The notes under the pieces were generated by a model, which saw nothing but the letters and a program-made list of their open reading frames with translations, searched no databases and was not told where the DNA came from. Below are positions 9,237 to 18,213 of a stretch of DNA of 64,000 bases, one piece after another (the stretch's first letter is position 1; each line of letters opens with the position of its first letter). The stretch comes from Anaerohalosphaera lusitana (lineage in GTDB: Bacteria; Planctomycetota; Phycisphaerae; Sedimentisphaerales; Anaerohalosphaeraceae). The position numbers and the translations under genes were made by a program. The DNA lies in NCBI RefSeq assembly GCF_002007645.1, contig NZ_CP019791.1, positions 1,798,001-1,862,000 on the forward strand. The letters run 5' to 3'.

Positions 9237-10118
9237 ATGAAAAACATCGCATTCATAGGCGCAGGTATCATGGGCGTGCCCATGGCAAAGAATCTCATCG
9301 AGGCAGCCTACAGCCTCACTATGCATTCCCGTACCCAGTCAAAGGCCCAGCCGGTCATTGACGCAGGCGGAACCTGGGCCCAAACGCCCGCCCAGGCTGC
9401 AAAAGACGCCGACGTCCTCATCACTTGCGTAACCGATACCCCCGATGTCGAAAAGGTCCTCCTCGGCCCGGCCGGCGTGATCGAAACCGCCCGCGAAGGT
9501 CTGATCTGCATCGATATGTCCACGATATCCCCAGCCGCAACCCGCAAAATGGGCGAAACACTTGCTGCAAAAGGCGTCACCCTTATCGACGCTCCCATCA
9601 GCGGCGGCGAGATCGGCGCCATCGAAGCCAAACTCTCCATCATGGCAGGAGGCCCAGAAGACGCATTCAACAAAGTAAAGCCCATCTTCCAGGCGATGGG
9701 ACGCACCATCACCTACTGCGGTCCCCTCGGCTCTGGTCAGACTACAAAACTCGTAAACCAGGTCATGGTCATTCACACCATCATGAGCATATCCGAGGGC
9801 CTGGCATTCGCAGAAGCCGCCGGCCTCGACCTCGAAACAACCCTCGCAGCAACCTCCGGCGGGGCGGCAGGCAGTCACTCGCTCAAGGTGCTAGGCCCTA
9901 AGATCATCGCCGACGATCTCAAACCCTCCTTCATGGTCGACCTCCAGCTAAAGGACCTCAAACTCGTCATGGAATACGCCCGTCAGATCAAGCAGACCCT
10001 GCCCGGCACCGCACTCGCTCAGCAGCTAATGACGGCCCTGCAGGCTCAGGGACGCGGCCGCGATGGCACCCAGGCACTGATAGACGTTATCCGACAGCTA
10101 GGCCCGAATACCAAATAG
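9237..10118 (+). CDS. NAD(P)-dependent beta-hydroxyacid dehydrogenase
   Basis: A 293-residue member of the 3-hydroxyisobutyrate dehydrogenase / tartronate semialdehyde reductase family. The Rossmann motif is IAFIGAGIMGVPMAKNL at the N-terminus. The substrate-binding motif DAPISGGEIGA starts at residue 118. The segment GSGQTTKLVNQ carries the catalytic Lys. The exact substrate cannot be assigned. The ATG at 9237 lies 8 bp after the sulfatase stop; a GTG at 9225 would overlap that stop by 4 bp. The tight spacing suggests cotranscription with the sulfatase, although strand composition differs sharply between the two. Confidence 0.9.
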   Translation: MKNIAFIGAGIMGVPMAKNLIEAAYSLTMHSRTQSKAQPVIDAGGTWAQTPAQAAKDADVLITCVTDTPDVEKVLLGPAGVIETAREGLICIDMSTISPAATRKMGETLAAKGVTLIDAPISGGEIGAIEAKLSIMAGGPEDAFNKVKPIFQAMGRTITYCGPLGSGQTTKLVNQVMVIHTIMSISEGLAFAEAAGLDLETTLAATSGGAAGSHSLKVLGPKIIADDLKPSFMVDLQLKDLKLVMEYARQIKQTLPGTALAQQLMTALQAQGRGRDGTQALIDVIRQLGPNTK

Positions 10119-10173
10119 AAAAATAAAAGGTTTATTACGCAATAGCGACCAACGAATAGTTATTCAAATCCCG

Positions 10174-10254
10174 AGCCGCATAATTTCACAGTCTGCCGAG
10201 AATGGACTCCAAAGAAAGTTCGTCGGAGGCGCGGCTGTTAAATTCTGCGGCGGC
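10174..10254 (+). repeat. 81-bp fold-back repeat, copy 1
   Basis: It starts AGCCGCATAATTTCACAG and ends CTGTTAAATTCTGCGGCGGC. The two ends are imperfect inverted copies of each other. It lies between two convergent genes. Five other copies of the same length family are at 29657, 44503, 51706, 60138 and 60569. Confidence 0.92.
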
Positions 10255-10293
10255 CAAAAAGGTGCTCCTAATTTTACCGCGCCGAACAAAATG

Positions 10294-10328
10294 AAAAAAG
10301 CATCGGACGCCGTCTTAACGCCCGATGC
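10294..10328 (-). terminator. Intrinsic terminator of the pilin-like gene pair
   Basis: Read on the minus strand, a hairpin with GCATCGG and CCGATGC arms is followed directly by six T. It lies 45 bp beyond the stop of the 10373-11740 gene. Confidence 0.78.
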
Positions 10329-10372
10329 TCCATACATGCCATCCGTGTATAATGCGTTCCAGGAAGCTGTTT

Positions 10373-11740
10373 CTATGTCCCTGTTATTTCCGAATAACTC
10401 GTGGGGTCGTAATGCATTATTATCTCAGGCTCAAAACCAGCGGGCACTTCCGTCACGCCTGACCTGTTGAAGTACAGGTCGCTGTTGCCGCTGAAGGTCA
10501 TCTGATTCTGGCTGTAGTTTACGATCGACCCCTCGATCGTACCGCCGGCGTTACCGTAGAAATCAACGCCGTTCGCAGCGATACAGCCGTTGAGCGTGCC
10601 GAAGTTACCACCCATGCTGATTGAAAATCCGGGCGTCATCAAAAACGTACCCGTCTCGTCACGCAAACCGTCAAATTGCGACTCCAAAGGCAAACTCGCA
10701 ACGCTTGTACTGCTCACGTTACCCGTAAAATCAATAGTGTTCGTCTGGCTGTCATCCGTCACATCGCCGTCGCCAACGATGACTCCGATAATGTCCACGT
10801 TGCCCCCGAATGTTACCTGGTTGGGCGTCTCGATATACAGCACGCCTTCGATTGTTACATCCCCGCTGAAGTGAGGATTCGTCCCCGCCAGCACCCTTGC
10901 ATTTGTAAATGTTGCATCCGCGGAAAGATCCGTCGTCGAATCGATAATCTGACCACTCAAATACTTCTCGAACGACCCGGGATTGGGCGCAGGAAATTCG
11001 GTAGGGGGCACACCGGTGAACACGTCCCCGCCGATCTCTGCCTGTCCGCCCTGCAGGTTCACATCGCCGTCTTCATTCGTGATATTGACATCTCCCGCTA
11101 TTCGCGAATTACCTATAATAGACAACGCGATACTCTCGGGGCTCTCGATATAAACGCTCGCTTCGACGCTGATGTTCGTGCCGTCCAGATCAATATTACC
11201 GCTAAGTTCCAATGTCCCGCGTGTCGCCACGCCGAAATCGAAAACACTCGTCTCACGCACACCGAACGTATAGTTGCAAGCGATCGTCCTTTCCAGCCCG
11301 TTCGCCATCCCCGTTATATTCATCTGCACAGTATCATTGTCCACGGGAAGTATCTCAGCACTGAAACTCTCACCCTCACCAAGCGAAACATCCGCCACAC
11401 TGTAGCAGCTCCCGTCGTACGTCGTATTGAAACTGGTAATGCCGTTGTTGCTGAAAATAGTGTCAAGCGAACTGACCAGCGTATCATACCGCAGATTATC
11501 GTCGATCGTTCCGTCCATCGCAACCTTGTCCAGCCAGTGCCTCATCACCTCTGCACCAGACTGCGCGCACGCAAACGCTCGATTTCCGTCTCGATAGTTG
11601 TCAGCTATAGACGCATTCTGCGTAGAAAACGTCATAAAACCTACAGCGATCGAGCTGAACAGAATCAAAAATATCATCGCCGTCACCAGCGCAATGCCTC
11701 GGCGATTACCTCGATTTGTCGATATGTTTTTGGAGCTCAT
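10373..11740 (-). CDS. PilX-like pilin-anchored beta-solenoid protein (paralogue 2)
   Basis: This 455-residue protein has a type IV pilin-like N-terminus: basic residues, then RGIALVTAMIFLILFSSIAV as a membrane helix, then an amphipathic segment with a conserved NYRDGNRAFACAQSGAEV. This resembles PilX minor pilins, but the Glu5 of true pilins is not visible. The rest (about 170-430) is built of short strands with a recurring F-x-GN-x-D pattern (FSGD, FGGN, FTGN, FSGN), suggesting a parallel beta-solenoid. It follows a close paralogue and shares its G-rich pre-start sequence (GGGGGGCC), which is why the ATG at 11740 is preferred to one at 11788. Confidence 0.78.
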   Translation of the reverse strand: MSSKNISTNRGNRRGIALVTAMIFLILFSSIAVGFMTFSTQNASIADNYRDGNRAFACAQSGAEVMRHWLDKVAMDGTIDDNLRYDTLVSSLDTIFSNNGITSFNTTYDGSCYSVADVSLGEGESFSAEILPVDNDTVQMNITGMANGLERTIACNYTFGVRETSVFDFGVATRGTLELSGNIDLDGTNISVEASVYIESPESIALSIIGNSRIAGDVNITNEDGDVNLQGGQAEIGGDVFTGVPPTEFPAPNPGSFEKYLSGQIIDSTTDLSADATFTNARVLAGTNPHFSGDVTIEGVLYIETPNQVTFGGNVDIIGVIVGDGDVTDDSQTNTIDFTGNVSSTSVASLPLESQFDGLRDETGTFLMTPGFSISMGGNFGTLNGCIAANGVDFYGNAGGTIEGSIVNYSQNQMTFSGNSDLYFNRSGVTEVPAGFEPEIIMHYDPTSYSEITGT

Positions 11741-11864
11741 ATCTTGGCCCCCCAATCTGAACATCCAATAAGTAAAATTATTTGTCATCCTGACGATGTC
11801 TCTGACGCTGCCTTAAATCTTCAGCCATGCCCGAAAAAAAGTCTAAGATACAGCTTCGGTTCTG

Positions 11865-13274
11865 TCAAAATCCGCCCTCGGAATAAGTTGACTGCATAAA
11901 TTCCAATACATAACTGCCTTCGAATCCGCTGGGATCAGGGTCGCTGTCGCTCCTGTCGATGTAAACCCTCGCATTGCCCTGAAACGTCATGGTTTCATCT
12001 GAATAGTTTATAAGTGAGTTTGTTATCGTGCCTCCCGCGTTTCCCGTGAACCTGATACCGCTCGCCGCGATCGCGCCGTCGATCGTGTCGAAGTTGCCCT
12101 TGAACTCCACCTCAAACCCGGGAGCCATGATGAACGTCCCAGTCTTCTCCCGCAAGCCGTCAAACTGCGAATCCGAAGGCAGCTCGTCCACACCCATGTT
12201 ATCCATATTGCCCGTAAACTCCAGCTTGTCCCCGCTGACGGGATTATCAATGTCACCCTCCGCCACTATAACGCCCTGAAGGTCGGTATTGCCCGAGAAT
12301 TTCACATGATTGGGCGATTCGATGTACACCACGCCCCTGAGCGTCACGTTGCCCCCGAAGGTGGGATTGGTTCCCGCCTCGATTCTGATATTTTCCAGCG
12401 TCACGTTCCCGTTGACCTTTGTCGAACTGTCCACCGTATTGACCGCCCAGGCCTCGAACTCACTGCAGTCGGGCATGGGAAATTCCACCGTATCCACACC
12501 GATGTCGACATGATTGTCTATCGCATCCTGGCCGCTCTCTCCGCCGATCGTGCCGGGTCCTTTCATGTCCACATAGCCGTCAGGATTGGCGATATCCACA
12601 TCCCCCGCGATGCTCACATTACCGTTCATCGCAAGCGCCTCATGCTCGTCCAGGCTCTCGATATAAAGACTTGCCTCGGAAGGATCATTGGCACCCATGA
12701 TGTCCGCGTTACCCTTGATCTCGATGGGGCCCTTGCTCGCAACGCCGTAATCAAAAACCCTGCTGCTCCGCTGCCCAAAAGAGAAATTTGTGGTTATCTT
12801 CCTGCTGATCTGCCCGCTTATGCCCGTGACTTCCAGCTCAAGCGTATCCCCATCGAGCTGTCTCAGCTCAGCACGGAACTTCTGCCCCGAACTGCCGTCC
12901 AACACGACCCCGTCCTTCACACTGGGATCGGGTATCTCGATCTTATCTTCCAGACTGTTGTAATTCACACTCAGATTCGTTACGCTCGCACCGTTCAGTC
13001 GGCCCGTCAAGGTGTTGTACACCTCGCTGAGCCTGTTCGAAGGCGCTACCGAACCCGATACCTCTATCCCGTTCAGCCAGTACCTTGTTATATCGATACC
13101 CGACTCTGCGCTCACCAGAGCTAGATTGCCTTCGCGCTGATTATCCGCGATCTCGACATTGCCCGAAGACGTCGTAAATATCCCTACTGCCAGCGATGAA
13201 AACAGCACCAGGAACATCATCGACATCACCATCGCAAAACCAGGGCGTGTGTTTTTTCTTTTCTTGGCTGACAT
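11865..13274 (-). CDS. PilX-like pilin-anchored beta-solenoid protein (paralogue 1)
   Basis: This 469-residue protein is a paralogue of the next gene along its whole length. The pilin-like membrane helix is PGFAMVMSMMFLVLFSSLAV, followed by IADNQREGNLALVSAESGIDI. A passenger of strands with F-x-GN motifs runs to near the end, where the two proteins share the pattern TITNSLINYS...MTFQGNA. It is probably exported by a type IV pilus or type II secretion assembly machine encoded elsewhere. The pair looks like a tandem duplication and probably forms one transcript ending at the hairpin at 10294. Confidence 0.78.
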   Translation of the reverse strand: MSAKKRKNTRPGFAMVMSMMFLVLFSSLAVGIFTTSSGNVEIADNQREGNLALVSAESGIDITRYWLNGIEVSGSVAPSNRLSEVYNTLTGRLNGASVTNLSVNYNSLEDKIEIPDPSVKDGVVLDGSSGQKFRAELRQLDGDTLELEVTGISGQISRKITTNFSFGQRSSRVFDYGVASKGPIEIKGNADIMGANDPSEASLYIESLDEHEALAMNGNVSIAGDVDIANPDGYVDMKGPGTIGGESGQDAIDNHVDIGVDTVEFPMPDCSEFEAWAVNTVDSSTKVNGNVTLENIRIEAGTNPTFGGNVTLRGVVYIESPNHVKFSGNTDLQGVIVAEGDIDNPVSGDKLEFTGNMDNMGVDELPSDSQFDGLREKTGTFIMAPGFEVEFKGNFDTIDGAIAASGIRFTGNAGGTITNSLINYSDETMTFQGNARVYIDRSDSDPDPSGFEGSYVLEFMQSTYSEGGF

Positions 13275-13401
13275 CTCAGCCCCCCATACATAAAATGACT
13301 CTCAGCAGGATAAAACATAATAAACAACCGCGGCCATGCCAAATCGTCTCGCCCGGATTTTGCTTTTCCAACACTAATAAAGGTTCTTGCACATGCTTAA
13401 C

Positions 13402-13430
13402 TTGACAGCCCCCTGCGCATAGACAATAAT
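13402..13430 (+). promoter_or_regulatory. Promoter of AEC transporter, likely leaderless
   Basis: TTGACA at 13402-13407 and AATAAT at 13425-13430 have 17-bp spacing. The start codon begins at 13437, about where transcription should start, so the mRNA may have no leader. Confidence 0.68.
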
Positions 13431-13436
13431 GCCTCG

Positions 13437-14378
13437 ATGGACGTACTTAACACAATTGCCCCGGTCTTTCTGGTCATACTTACCGGCTACATACTGACGA
13501 AAAAGCGGTTCTTATCGGACTCGCTCGTAAAGGACCTCAACCGCATATGCTTCTGGATCGCGCTGCCTGCGCTTCTGTTCGGCAAAATTGTGGGTTCGAC
13601 CGGCAATTTCACCGTGGTCATGGAAACTTTCCTCGTAGTCACTGCCGGCATGGTCGCATGTCTTCTCGGCGGTTTCGTCCTCGCCCGGTTACTCAAGGTC
13701 CCGTTCACCTCCGTGGGCACCTTCGTACAGGGAACCTACCGCGGCAATCTCGCCTTCGTCGGCCTTGCCGTTATCATATACAGCCTCGCTGACTTCACCC
13801 CCGAACACGCACAGCAGGTCGAAACCCTCGCGGTATACGTCCTAGCCCCCATCGTTCCGATCTATAACCTCGTCGCGGTCTTTCTGCTGGTGGCTTTCAG
13901 ACAAAACGACAACCGCAACGCCGCCCTGAAAAAAATTCCCGTTCAACTTGCCTCCAACCCCCTTGTCATCGCCTGCGCAGCCGGTTTCCTCGTTCAACGT
14001 TTTTTGCCCTCACCCCCACTGGCGATCATGCGGACACTAGACGTCCTCGGACAAATGGCACTGCCTCTTGCACTGTTGGGAGTCGGCGGCGCACTTGCTC
14101 ACCGCAAGATCGCAGGCCGAAGTTTATACGCAATCTCAGCCAGTTTGCTAAAAACTGTCCTCGCTCCCGCGGTCGGCCTGCTGCTGGCTCACCTGATGGG
14201 ACTCAGCCAGGACGAAATGCGAGTCGCCCTCATATTCCTTGCCTGTCCCACAGCCATATCCTCCCACACCATGGCCGAACGCATGGGCGGCGACGCACAA
14301 CTCTCCGCAGCGATCGTGATAATCAGCTCCCTGCTGTCGATCCTCTCCCTCTCCGCCATCCTCGCGATGTTCTATTGA
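13437..14378 (+). CDS. AEC family transporter (auxin efflux carrier type)
   Basis: This 313-residue inner-membrane carrier has about ten hydrophobic segments in two five-helix halves. The N-terminal segment IAPVFLVILTGYILTKK is typical of the AEC/malonate-transporter family. The family moves organic anions; the substrate here is unknown. No Shine-Dalgarno sequence precedes the ATG, and the promoter -10 ends 6 bp before it. The stop overlaps the end of the convergent lipA gene by 7 bp. Confidence 0.9.
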   Translation: MDVLNTIAPVFLVILTGYILTKKRFLSDSLVKDLNRICFWIALPALLFGKIVGSTGNFTVVMETFLVVTAGMVACLLGGFVLARLLKVPFTSVGTFVQGTYRGNLAFVGLAVIIYSLADFTPEHAQQVETLAVYVLAPIVPIYNLVAVFLLVAFRQNDNRNAALKKIPVQLASNPLVIACAAGFLVQRFLPSPPLAIMRTLDVLGQMALPLALLGVGGALAHRKIAGRSLYAISASLLKTVLAPAVGLLLAHLMGLSQDEMRVALIFLACPTAISSHTMAERMGGDAQLSAAIVIISSLLSILSLSAILAMFY

Positions 14379-15235
14379 TCGGTTCTCTCCAGCTCCGCAT
14401 GATAACTGCTCCGCGTGAACGGCGAAGACATCACCCAGCTAAACCCCAGCTCTTTCGCCTTCTCACCCCACCAATCGAATTTCGCCGGCTCGACATACTC
14501 CACCACATCCAGCGACTCCTTCGAAGGCTTGAGATACTGCCCCATCGCAACCCGGTCAACCCCCACCGAACGCAGGTCCTTCAGCACCTCGATAACCTCC
14601 TCATCCGTCTCGCCAAGCCCGAACATCATCGAAGACTTCGTCGGCGTATCAGAGAACCTATTCTTGAACTTTCGCAGCAGATCCAGAGACCGTTCATAAT
14701 TCCCGCCGGGCCGAGCCTTCGTATACAATGACGGCACAGTCTCCACGTTATGACTGAACACGAACGGCAGGGCGGTCCCCAGTATCTCTATCGACTCATC
14801 CATACTGTCCCGAAAATCACCCGTCAGAAGCTCAAACTGCATCCCGTCGTTCAACTCCCGGCAGCGATTGACCACAGCCGCAAAATGTCCCGCACCCCCG
14901 TCCGGCAGATCGTCCCTGTCCACGCTCGTTATAACCAGGTACTTCACGCCCATCCGCTTTGACATCTCCGCAATCCTGTCCGGCTCATCCGCCGCAGGGG
15001 GCTCGGGCTTGCCATGACCCACCGAGCAAAACTTGCAGTTCCTCGTACAGACGTTCCCCAAAATCAGAACCGTCGCCGTCCCGCGATCCCAGCACTGCCC
15101 GCGATTCGGACAATTCGCATTCGTGCAGATCGTCTCAAGCTCCAGATCCTTCAGCGTATTCCGCGTATCGCCATAAGTCGCGCTCGCCGGCATGCGCCGT
15201 TTCAGCCACACCGGCAGCTTCCCTCTATTCTTCAT
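14372..15235 (-). CDS. lipA: Lipoyl synthase
   Basis: This 287-residue radical-SAM enzyme inserts two sulfurs into protein-bound octanoyl groups. The auxiliary cluster motif CTNANCPNRGQC and the SAM-cluster motif CTRNCKFC are intact, and the C-terminal SSPFTRSSYHA resembles the conserved RSSYHA end. ATG at 15235 is preferred to the upstream TTG because AAGGAG lies 10 bp before it. It overlaps lipB by 11 bp, so the two enzymes of lipoate synthesis are coupled. Confidence 0.96.
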   Translation of the reverse strand: MKNRGKLPVWLKRRMPASATYGDTRNTLKDLELETICTNANCPNRGQCWDRGTATVLILGNVCTRNCKFCSVGHGKPEPPAADEPDRIAEMSKRMGVKYLVITSVDRDDLPDGGAGHFAAVVNRCRELNDGMQFELLTGDFRDSMDESIEILGTALPFVFSHNVETVPSLYTKARPGGNYERSLDLLRKFKNRFSDTPTKSSMMFGLGETDEEVIEVLKDLRSVGVDRVAMGQYLKPSKESLDVVEYVEPAKFDWWGEKAKELGFSWVMSSPFTRSSYHAELERTDQ

Positions 15236-15902
15236 ATCGCACAAGCTCCTTATCCGACCAGTGTTCCACGCACACCCCGGCCAGAACTTTTCTAACTCGT
15301 TTCATATCGATCTCACCGCCCACCTCCTTCACCAGACTCGTCATCTCAACCCCCGCAAGCCCGCAGGGCACGATCGTATCGAATATCCCAAGATCGTTAT
15401 TGATATTGATCGCCATCCCGTGATAAGTCACCCACTTCTGCACCTTCACACCCACCGAGCCGATCTTTCGCTCACCTACCCACAAACCCGGCGCACCCTT
15501 TTTCCGTCCGCACTCGAGCCCGAACTCCGCCAGCATATCTATACCGATCTGCTCCAGCGAACGCACATAATCACTCACGCTCAGCCCCAGCGACTTGAGC
15601 TTGACCACCGGATACAGCACTATCTGCCCCGGATTGTGCGCCGTCGTACCCCCGCCCCGACGAACAGCCTCCAGCACGATGCCCCGCCTGCCGAATTCCT
15701 CATCCCCCAGCAGCAGCCGGTTCTCGCTCTTCCTCGCGCCCATCGTCACTACGGGCTCATGCTCGACGATCAGCACCGTGTTCGGCACCTCATCCGCGAT
15801 CCGCCGCTCGAGCAACTCGAGCTGCAGATCCAGCATCTCGCGATAACCGCTTGTACCGCAATCTCTTACGATAAGCTCACTTTTTAAAGAATCGTTAAGC
15901 AA
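15225..15902 (-). CDS. lipB: Octanoyltransferase
   Basis: This 225-residue enzyme transfers octanoate from acyl carrier protein to lipoyl domains, making the substrate of LipA. Family motifs include RRGGGTTAHNPGQIVLYP, then GERKIGSVGVKVQKWVTYHG with the catalytic Lys, and IVPCGL with the catalytic Cys. A TTG start at 15902 is needed to keep the conserved N-terminus, as no in-frame ATG lies close. It is the first gene of a two-gene operon with lipA. Confidence 0.94.
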   Translation of the reverse strand: MLNDSLKSELIVRDCGTSGYREMLDLQLELLERRIADEVPNTVLIVEHEPVVTMGARKSENRLLLGDEEFGRRGIVLEAVRRGGGTTAHNPGQIVLYPVVKLKSLGLSVSDYVRSLEQIGIDMLAEFGLECGRKKGAPGLWVGERKIGSVGVKVQKWVTYHGMAININNDLGIFDTIVPCGLAGVEMTSLVKEVGGEIDMKRVRKVLAGVCVEHWSDKELVRYEE

Positions 15903-15983
15903 ACCCTTATCCTGACTCGATATCTAGACAAAAACGCTCCCTTGCCGTCTCATCACTTTGTAATCCGGAAAAACTGTAATGGT

Positions 15984-16013
15984 TTGACACTTCAGCCGTC
16001 TATAATATAGAAT
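15984..16013 (+). promoter_or_regulatory. Possible promoter of the DUF697-like gene
   Basis: TTGACA at 15984-15989 is followed by TAGAAT at 16008-16013 (18-bp spacer). A better TATAAT at 16001 is too close to the -35. Either choice supports starting the gene at 16076 and not further upstream. Confidence 0.4.
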
Positions 16014-16075
16014 GTTTGCAGAATATTCAACCGCAGCACAGAACTTTTCCGCCCAGGCCAAAGTTATTATACGGT

Positions 16076-17362
16076 ATGCAAATGATCAAAAACATATTCC
16101 GAATAACAAAATTCGCTTTCATCACCGGCGGCATCCTGCTCACCTTCTTCATCTTCATCGAGCTTATCCGCGCCTACCAGACCCTTCGCGACATGCACCC
16201 GATCGCGGGCTACGTCTACCTCGCAATCCTGGCCGGCTCACTCGCCTACGTGATCATTTATGTCGCCCGAACGCTAAAAAACCACCCGCCCAGCCTCAAA
16301 CGCCCGAAAATAAAGGATACCTCCAACGCATCCCCGCGCCGGCTCCGCAAATATGCCCGCTACCTCAACCGATACATCGCCCGCCTCGCCACCAGCCCAG
16401 CCCTCGACGAACACCAGCAGGAAGTTGCCCAAACCGGCAGGACCACACTTACCGAACACGTCAATTCTGCATCCGACACCGAATGCATCCTCACAGCCAT
16501 CCGCCGGGCCGAAGAAAGCACCGTCAACCCGCTCCTCGAAATAATCGACGACTACGCCGCCCGCCACGTCCGCAACTGCATGCGAGACGTCATGATCGCC
16601 GTCACCCTAAGCCCCTACAAAGCCGCCGACCTGATCATCGTCCTCTACCGCAATCTGATGATGGTCACAGGCATCATAAAAGCCTACAACTCCCGACCCC
16701 GCCTCCGCGAACAGCTCAGCATAATGGTCGACGTCCTTGCCATCGTCGCCACCGTCAACTACATCAACATGGGCAAGAACCTCATCGAGGGTCTCGCCTC
16801 CCGCGTCCCCGGCATCGGCAAATTCGTCGACGACATCGCCCAGGGCATGGGCGCCGGCTTCATGACCACCGTCTGCGGCCACGCAGCCATGCAGCGCTGC
16901 CGTGCCTTCACCGGCTGGGACGCCGAAGCCGCAAAACGCAATATCTTCAACAACATCACCGATTTCTACGCGGACGTGAAAAACGTCTTCTGGAAGGATA
17001 TCTGGCCCGCACTGCGCGTCCGCGCCGGCGAAGTATCCACCGACATGAAGGACAAGATCGCAGCCACCCTCGACGACACCCAGGCCGCTGTCAGCAAAAT
17101 CGTCAAGTCTCCCTTCACCGCCGCATACACCGCGACCTCCTCAGCGGTCAACGTCTCCACCAACGGCACCAAGGTCGTCGTCAATTCCGCAGGCAAGGTC
17201 GTCACCACCGCCGGCAACGTAACCTACAAAACCGCACGTTCAGTCGTTAAAACACCGGGCAAGCTCTTCCGCTTCGGCAAGAAAACCGCAACCTCCGCCG
17301 CCTCATCCCTTCGCCGAAAACCGAAAAAACTCCCGCCCGAAACCGACAACGACAGAGAATAG
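16076..17362 (+). CDS. DUF697/YcjF-like membrane protein
   Basis: This 428-residue protein has two N-terminal membrane segments (about 8-26 and 41-60). A helical region follows, then a DUF697-like domain at about 180-300 with the characteristic pattern VDVLAIVATVNYINMGKNLI and GIGKFVDDIAQGMGAGFMTT. The C-terminal 100 residues are Thr/Val/Lys-rich and probably extended. The family is of unknown function and is often linked to envelope stress. The ATG at 16076 is chosen because upstream starts precede the likely transcription start. It stands alone between two convergent or divergent units. Confidence 0.75.
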   Translation: MQMIKNIFRITKFAFITGGILLTFFIFIELIRAYQTLRDMHPIAGYVYLAILAGSLAYVIIYVARTLKNHPPSLKRPKIKDTSNASPRRLRKYARYLNRYIARLATSPALDEHQQEVAQTGRTTLTEHVNSASDTECILTAIRRAEESTVNPLLEIIDDYAARHVRNCMRDVMIAVTLSPYKAADLIIVLYRNLMMVTGIIKAYNSRPRLREQLSIMVDVLAIVATVNYINMGKNLIEGLASRVPGIGKFVDDIAQGMGAGFMTTVCGHAAMQRCRAFTGWDAEAAKRNIFNNITDFYADVKNVFWKDIWPALRVRAGEVSTDMKDKIAATLDDTQAAVSKIVKSPFTAAYTATSSAVNVSTNGTKVVVNSAGKVVTTAGNVTYKTARSVVKTPGKLFRFGKKTATSAASSLRRKPKKLPPETDNDRE

Positions 17363-17398
17363 TCTCCCACAGCTCCAGCCGCACACCCGAACGCGTTA

Positions 17399-18208
17399 TC
17401 ACGAATGCTTGACGATCGTAGTCTGCCCCGCCTCGAACATCCTCACCGCACCTCCGTCCAGCCGCAAGATAAGCCCCTCCACCGGATCCACCCCCGCGCA
17501 GATACCCGAATACCGCCTATTGTTATGCTCCACCGTCACATACTCGCCCAACTGACTGCTCAGCCTCCCCCAGCCGTCGATGACCGCCTTCTCATCCGCT
17601 TGCATCTTGCCCACCCACACATCCAGCTTCCGCAGCAATACCCCCGCCAGCTCGTTCCGATCACAAACCTCACCCATCGCCAGGTCTACACTCGTCCCCG
17701 GCATCCGCAGCTCCTCACTCCCGAAAAAATCTTCCCCCTGATGACAGTTAATTCCGATCCCCACAACAAACACCTTCCTCCCCGCGATCGCCCTCGACTC
17801 CACCAGTATCCCGCAAATCTTCTTCCCCCCGACCATCACATCATTCGGCCATTTGATCCTCGCGCTAACTCCCGCATACTCCCTGATCGCCTCCGCCGTC
17901 GCCACCGCACTCGCCAGCGTCAAAAGCTCCGCACCCGCCGAAACCCCCGACACGATCACCGAACACAACAGACTCTGCCCCGCACTGCTCAGCCATTTAT
18001 TCCCGCGCCTGCCCCGGCCCCCGCTCTGCTCCTCCGCAAACACCACCAGTCCATCACTCTCCGCACCCTTGGCATATTCCCACGCGATGTCGTTCGTACT
18101 CCTGGTCGACTGATAAACCACCACCCGCCGGCCGATCACGCACCCGCTCGCCGCTTCCTCTATTCTGTCAACGTCCAGCCTGTCCACCCAGCCCGCATCT
18201 GTCCCCAT
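17399..18208 (-). CDS. birA: Biotin-[acetyl-CoA-carboxylase] ligase
   Basis: This 269-residue enzyme activates biotin and attaches it to biotin carboxyl carrier proteins. The biotin-binding loop is EEQSGGRGRRGNKWLS, followed by IKWPNDVMVGGKKICGILVE with the catalytic Lys, and GIGINCH. It lacks the N-terminal helix-turn-helix of E. coli BirA, so it should not act as a repressor. It ends the uvrB-nadC-birA unit, 5 bp after nadC, with GGAG upstream of its ATG. Confidence 0.95.
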   Translation of the reverse strand: MGTDAGWVDRLDVDRIEEAASGCVIGRRVVVYQSTRSTNDIAWEYAKGAESDGLVVFAEEQSGGRGRRGNKWLSSAGQSLLCSVIVSGVSAGAELLTLASAVATAEAIREYAGVSARIKWPNDVMVGGKKICGILVESRAIAGRKVFVVGIGINCHQGEDFFGSEELRMPGTSVDLAMGEVCDRNELAGVLLRKLDVWVGKMQADEKAVIDGWGRLSSQLGEYVTVEHNNRRYSGICAGVDPVEGLILRLDGGAVRMFEAGQTTIVKHS

Positions 18209-18213
18209 GCTTC

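Noticed and set aside
9339-9878. 179-codon minus-strand frame opposite the dehydrogenase
   Set aside because: Antisense shadow of a gene with an intact Rossmann motif.
16012-17250. Long plus-strand frame (412 codons) overlapping the DUF697-like gene
   Set aside because: Its product is an Arg/His/Pro-rich low-complexity string, as expected from the +1 frame of a C-rich gene. The other frame has membrane helices and a domain pattern.
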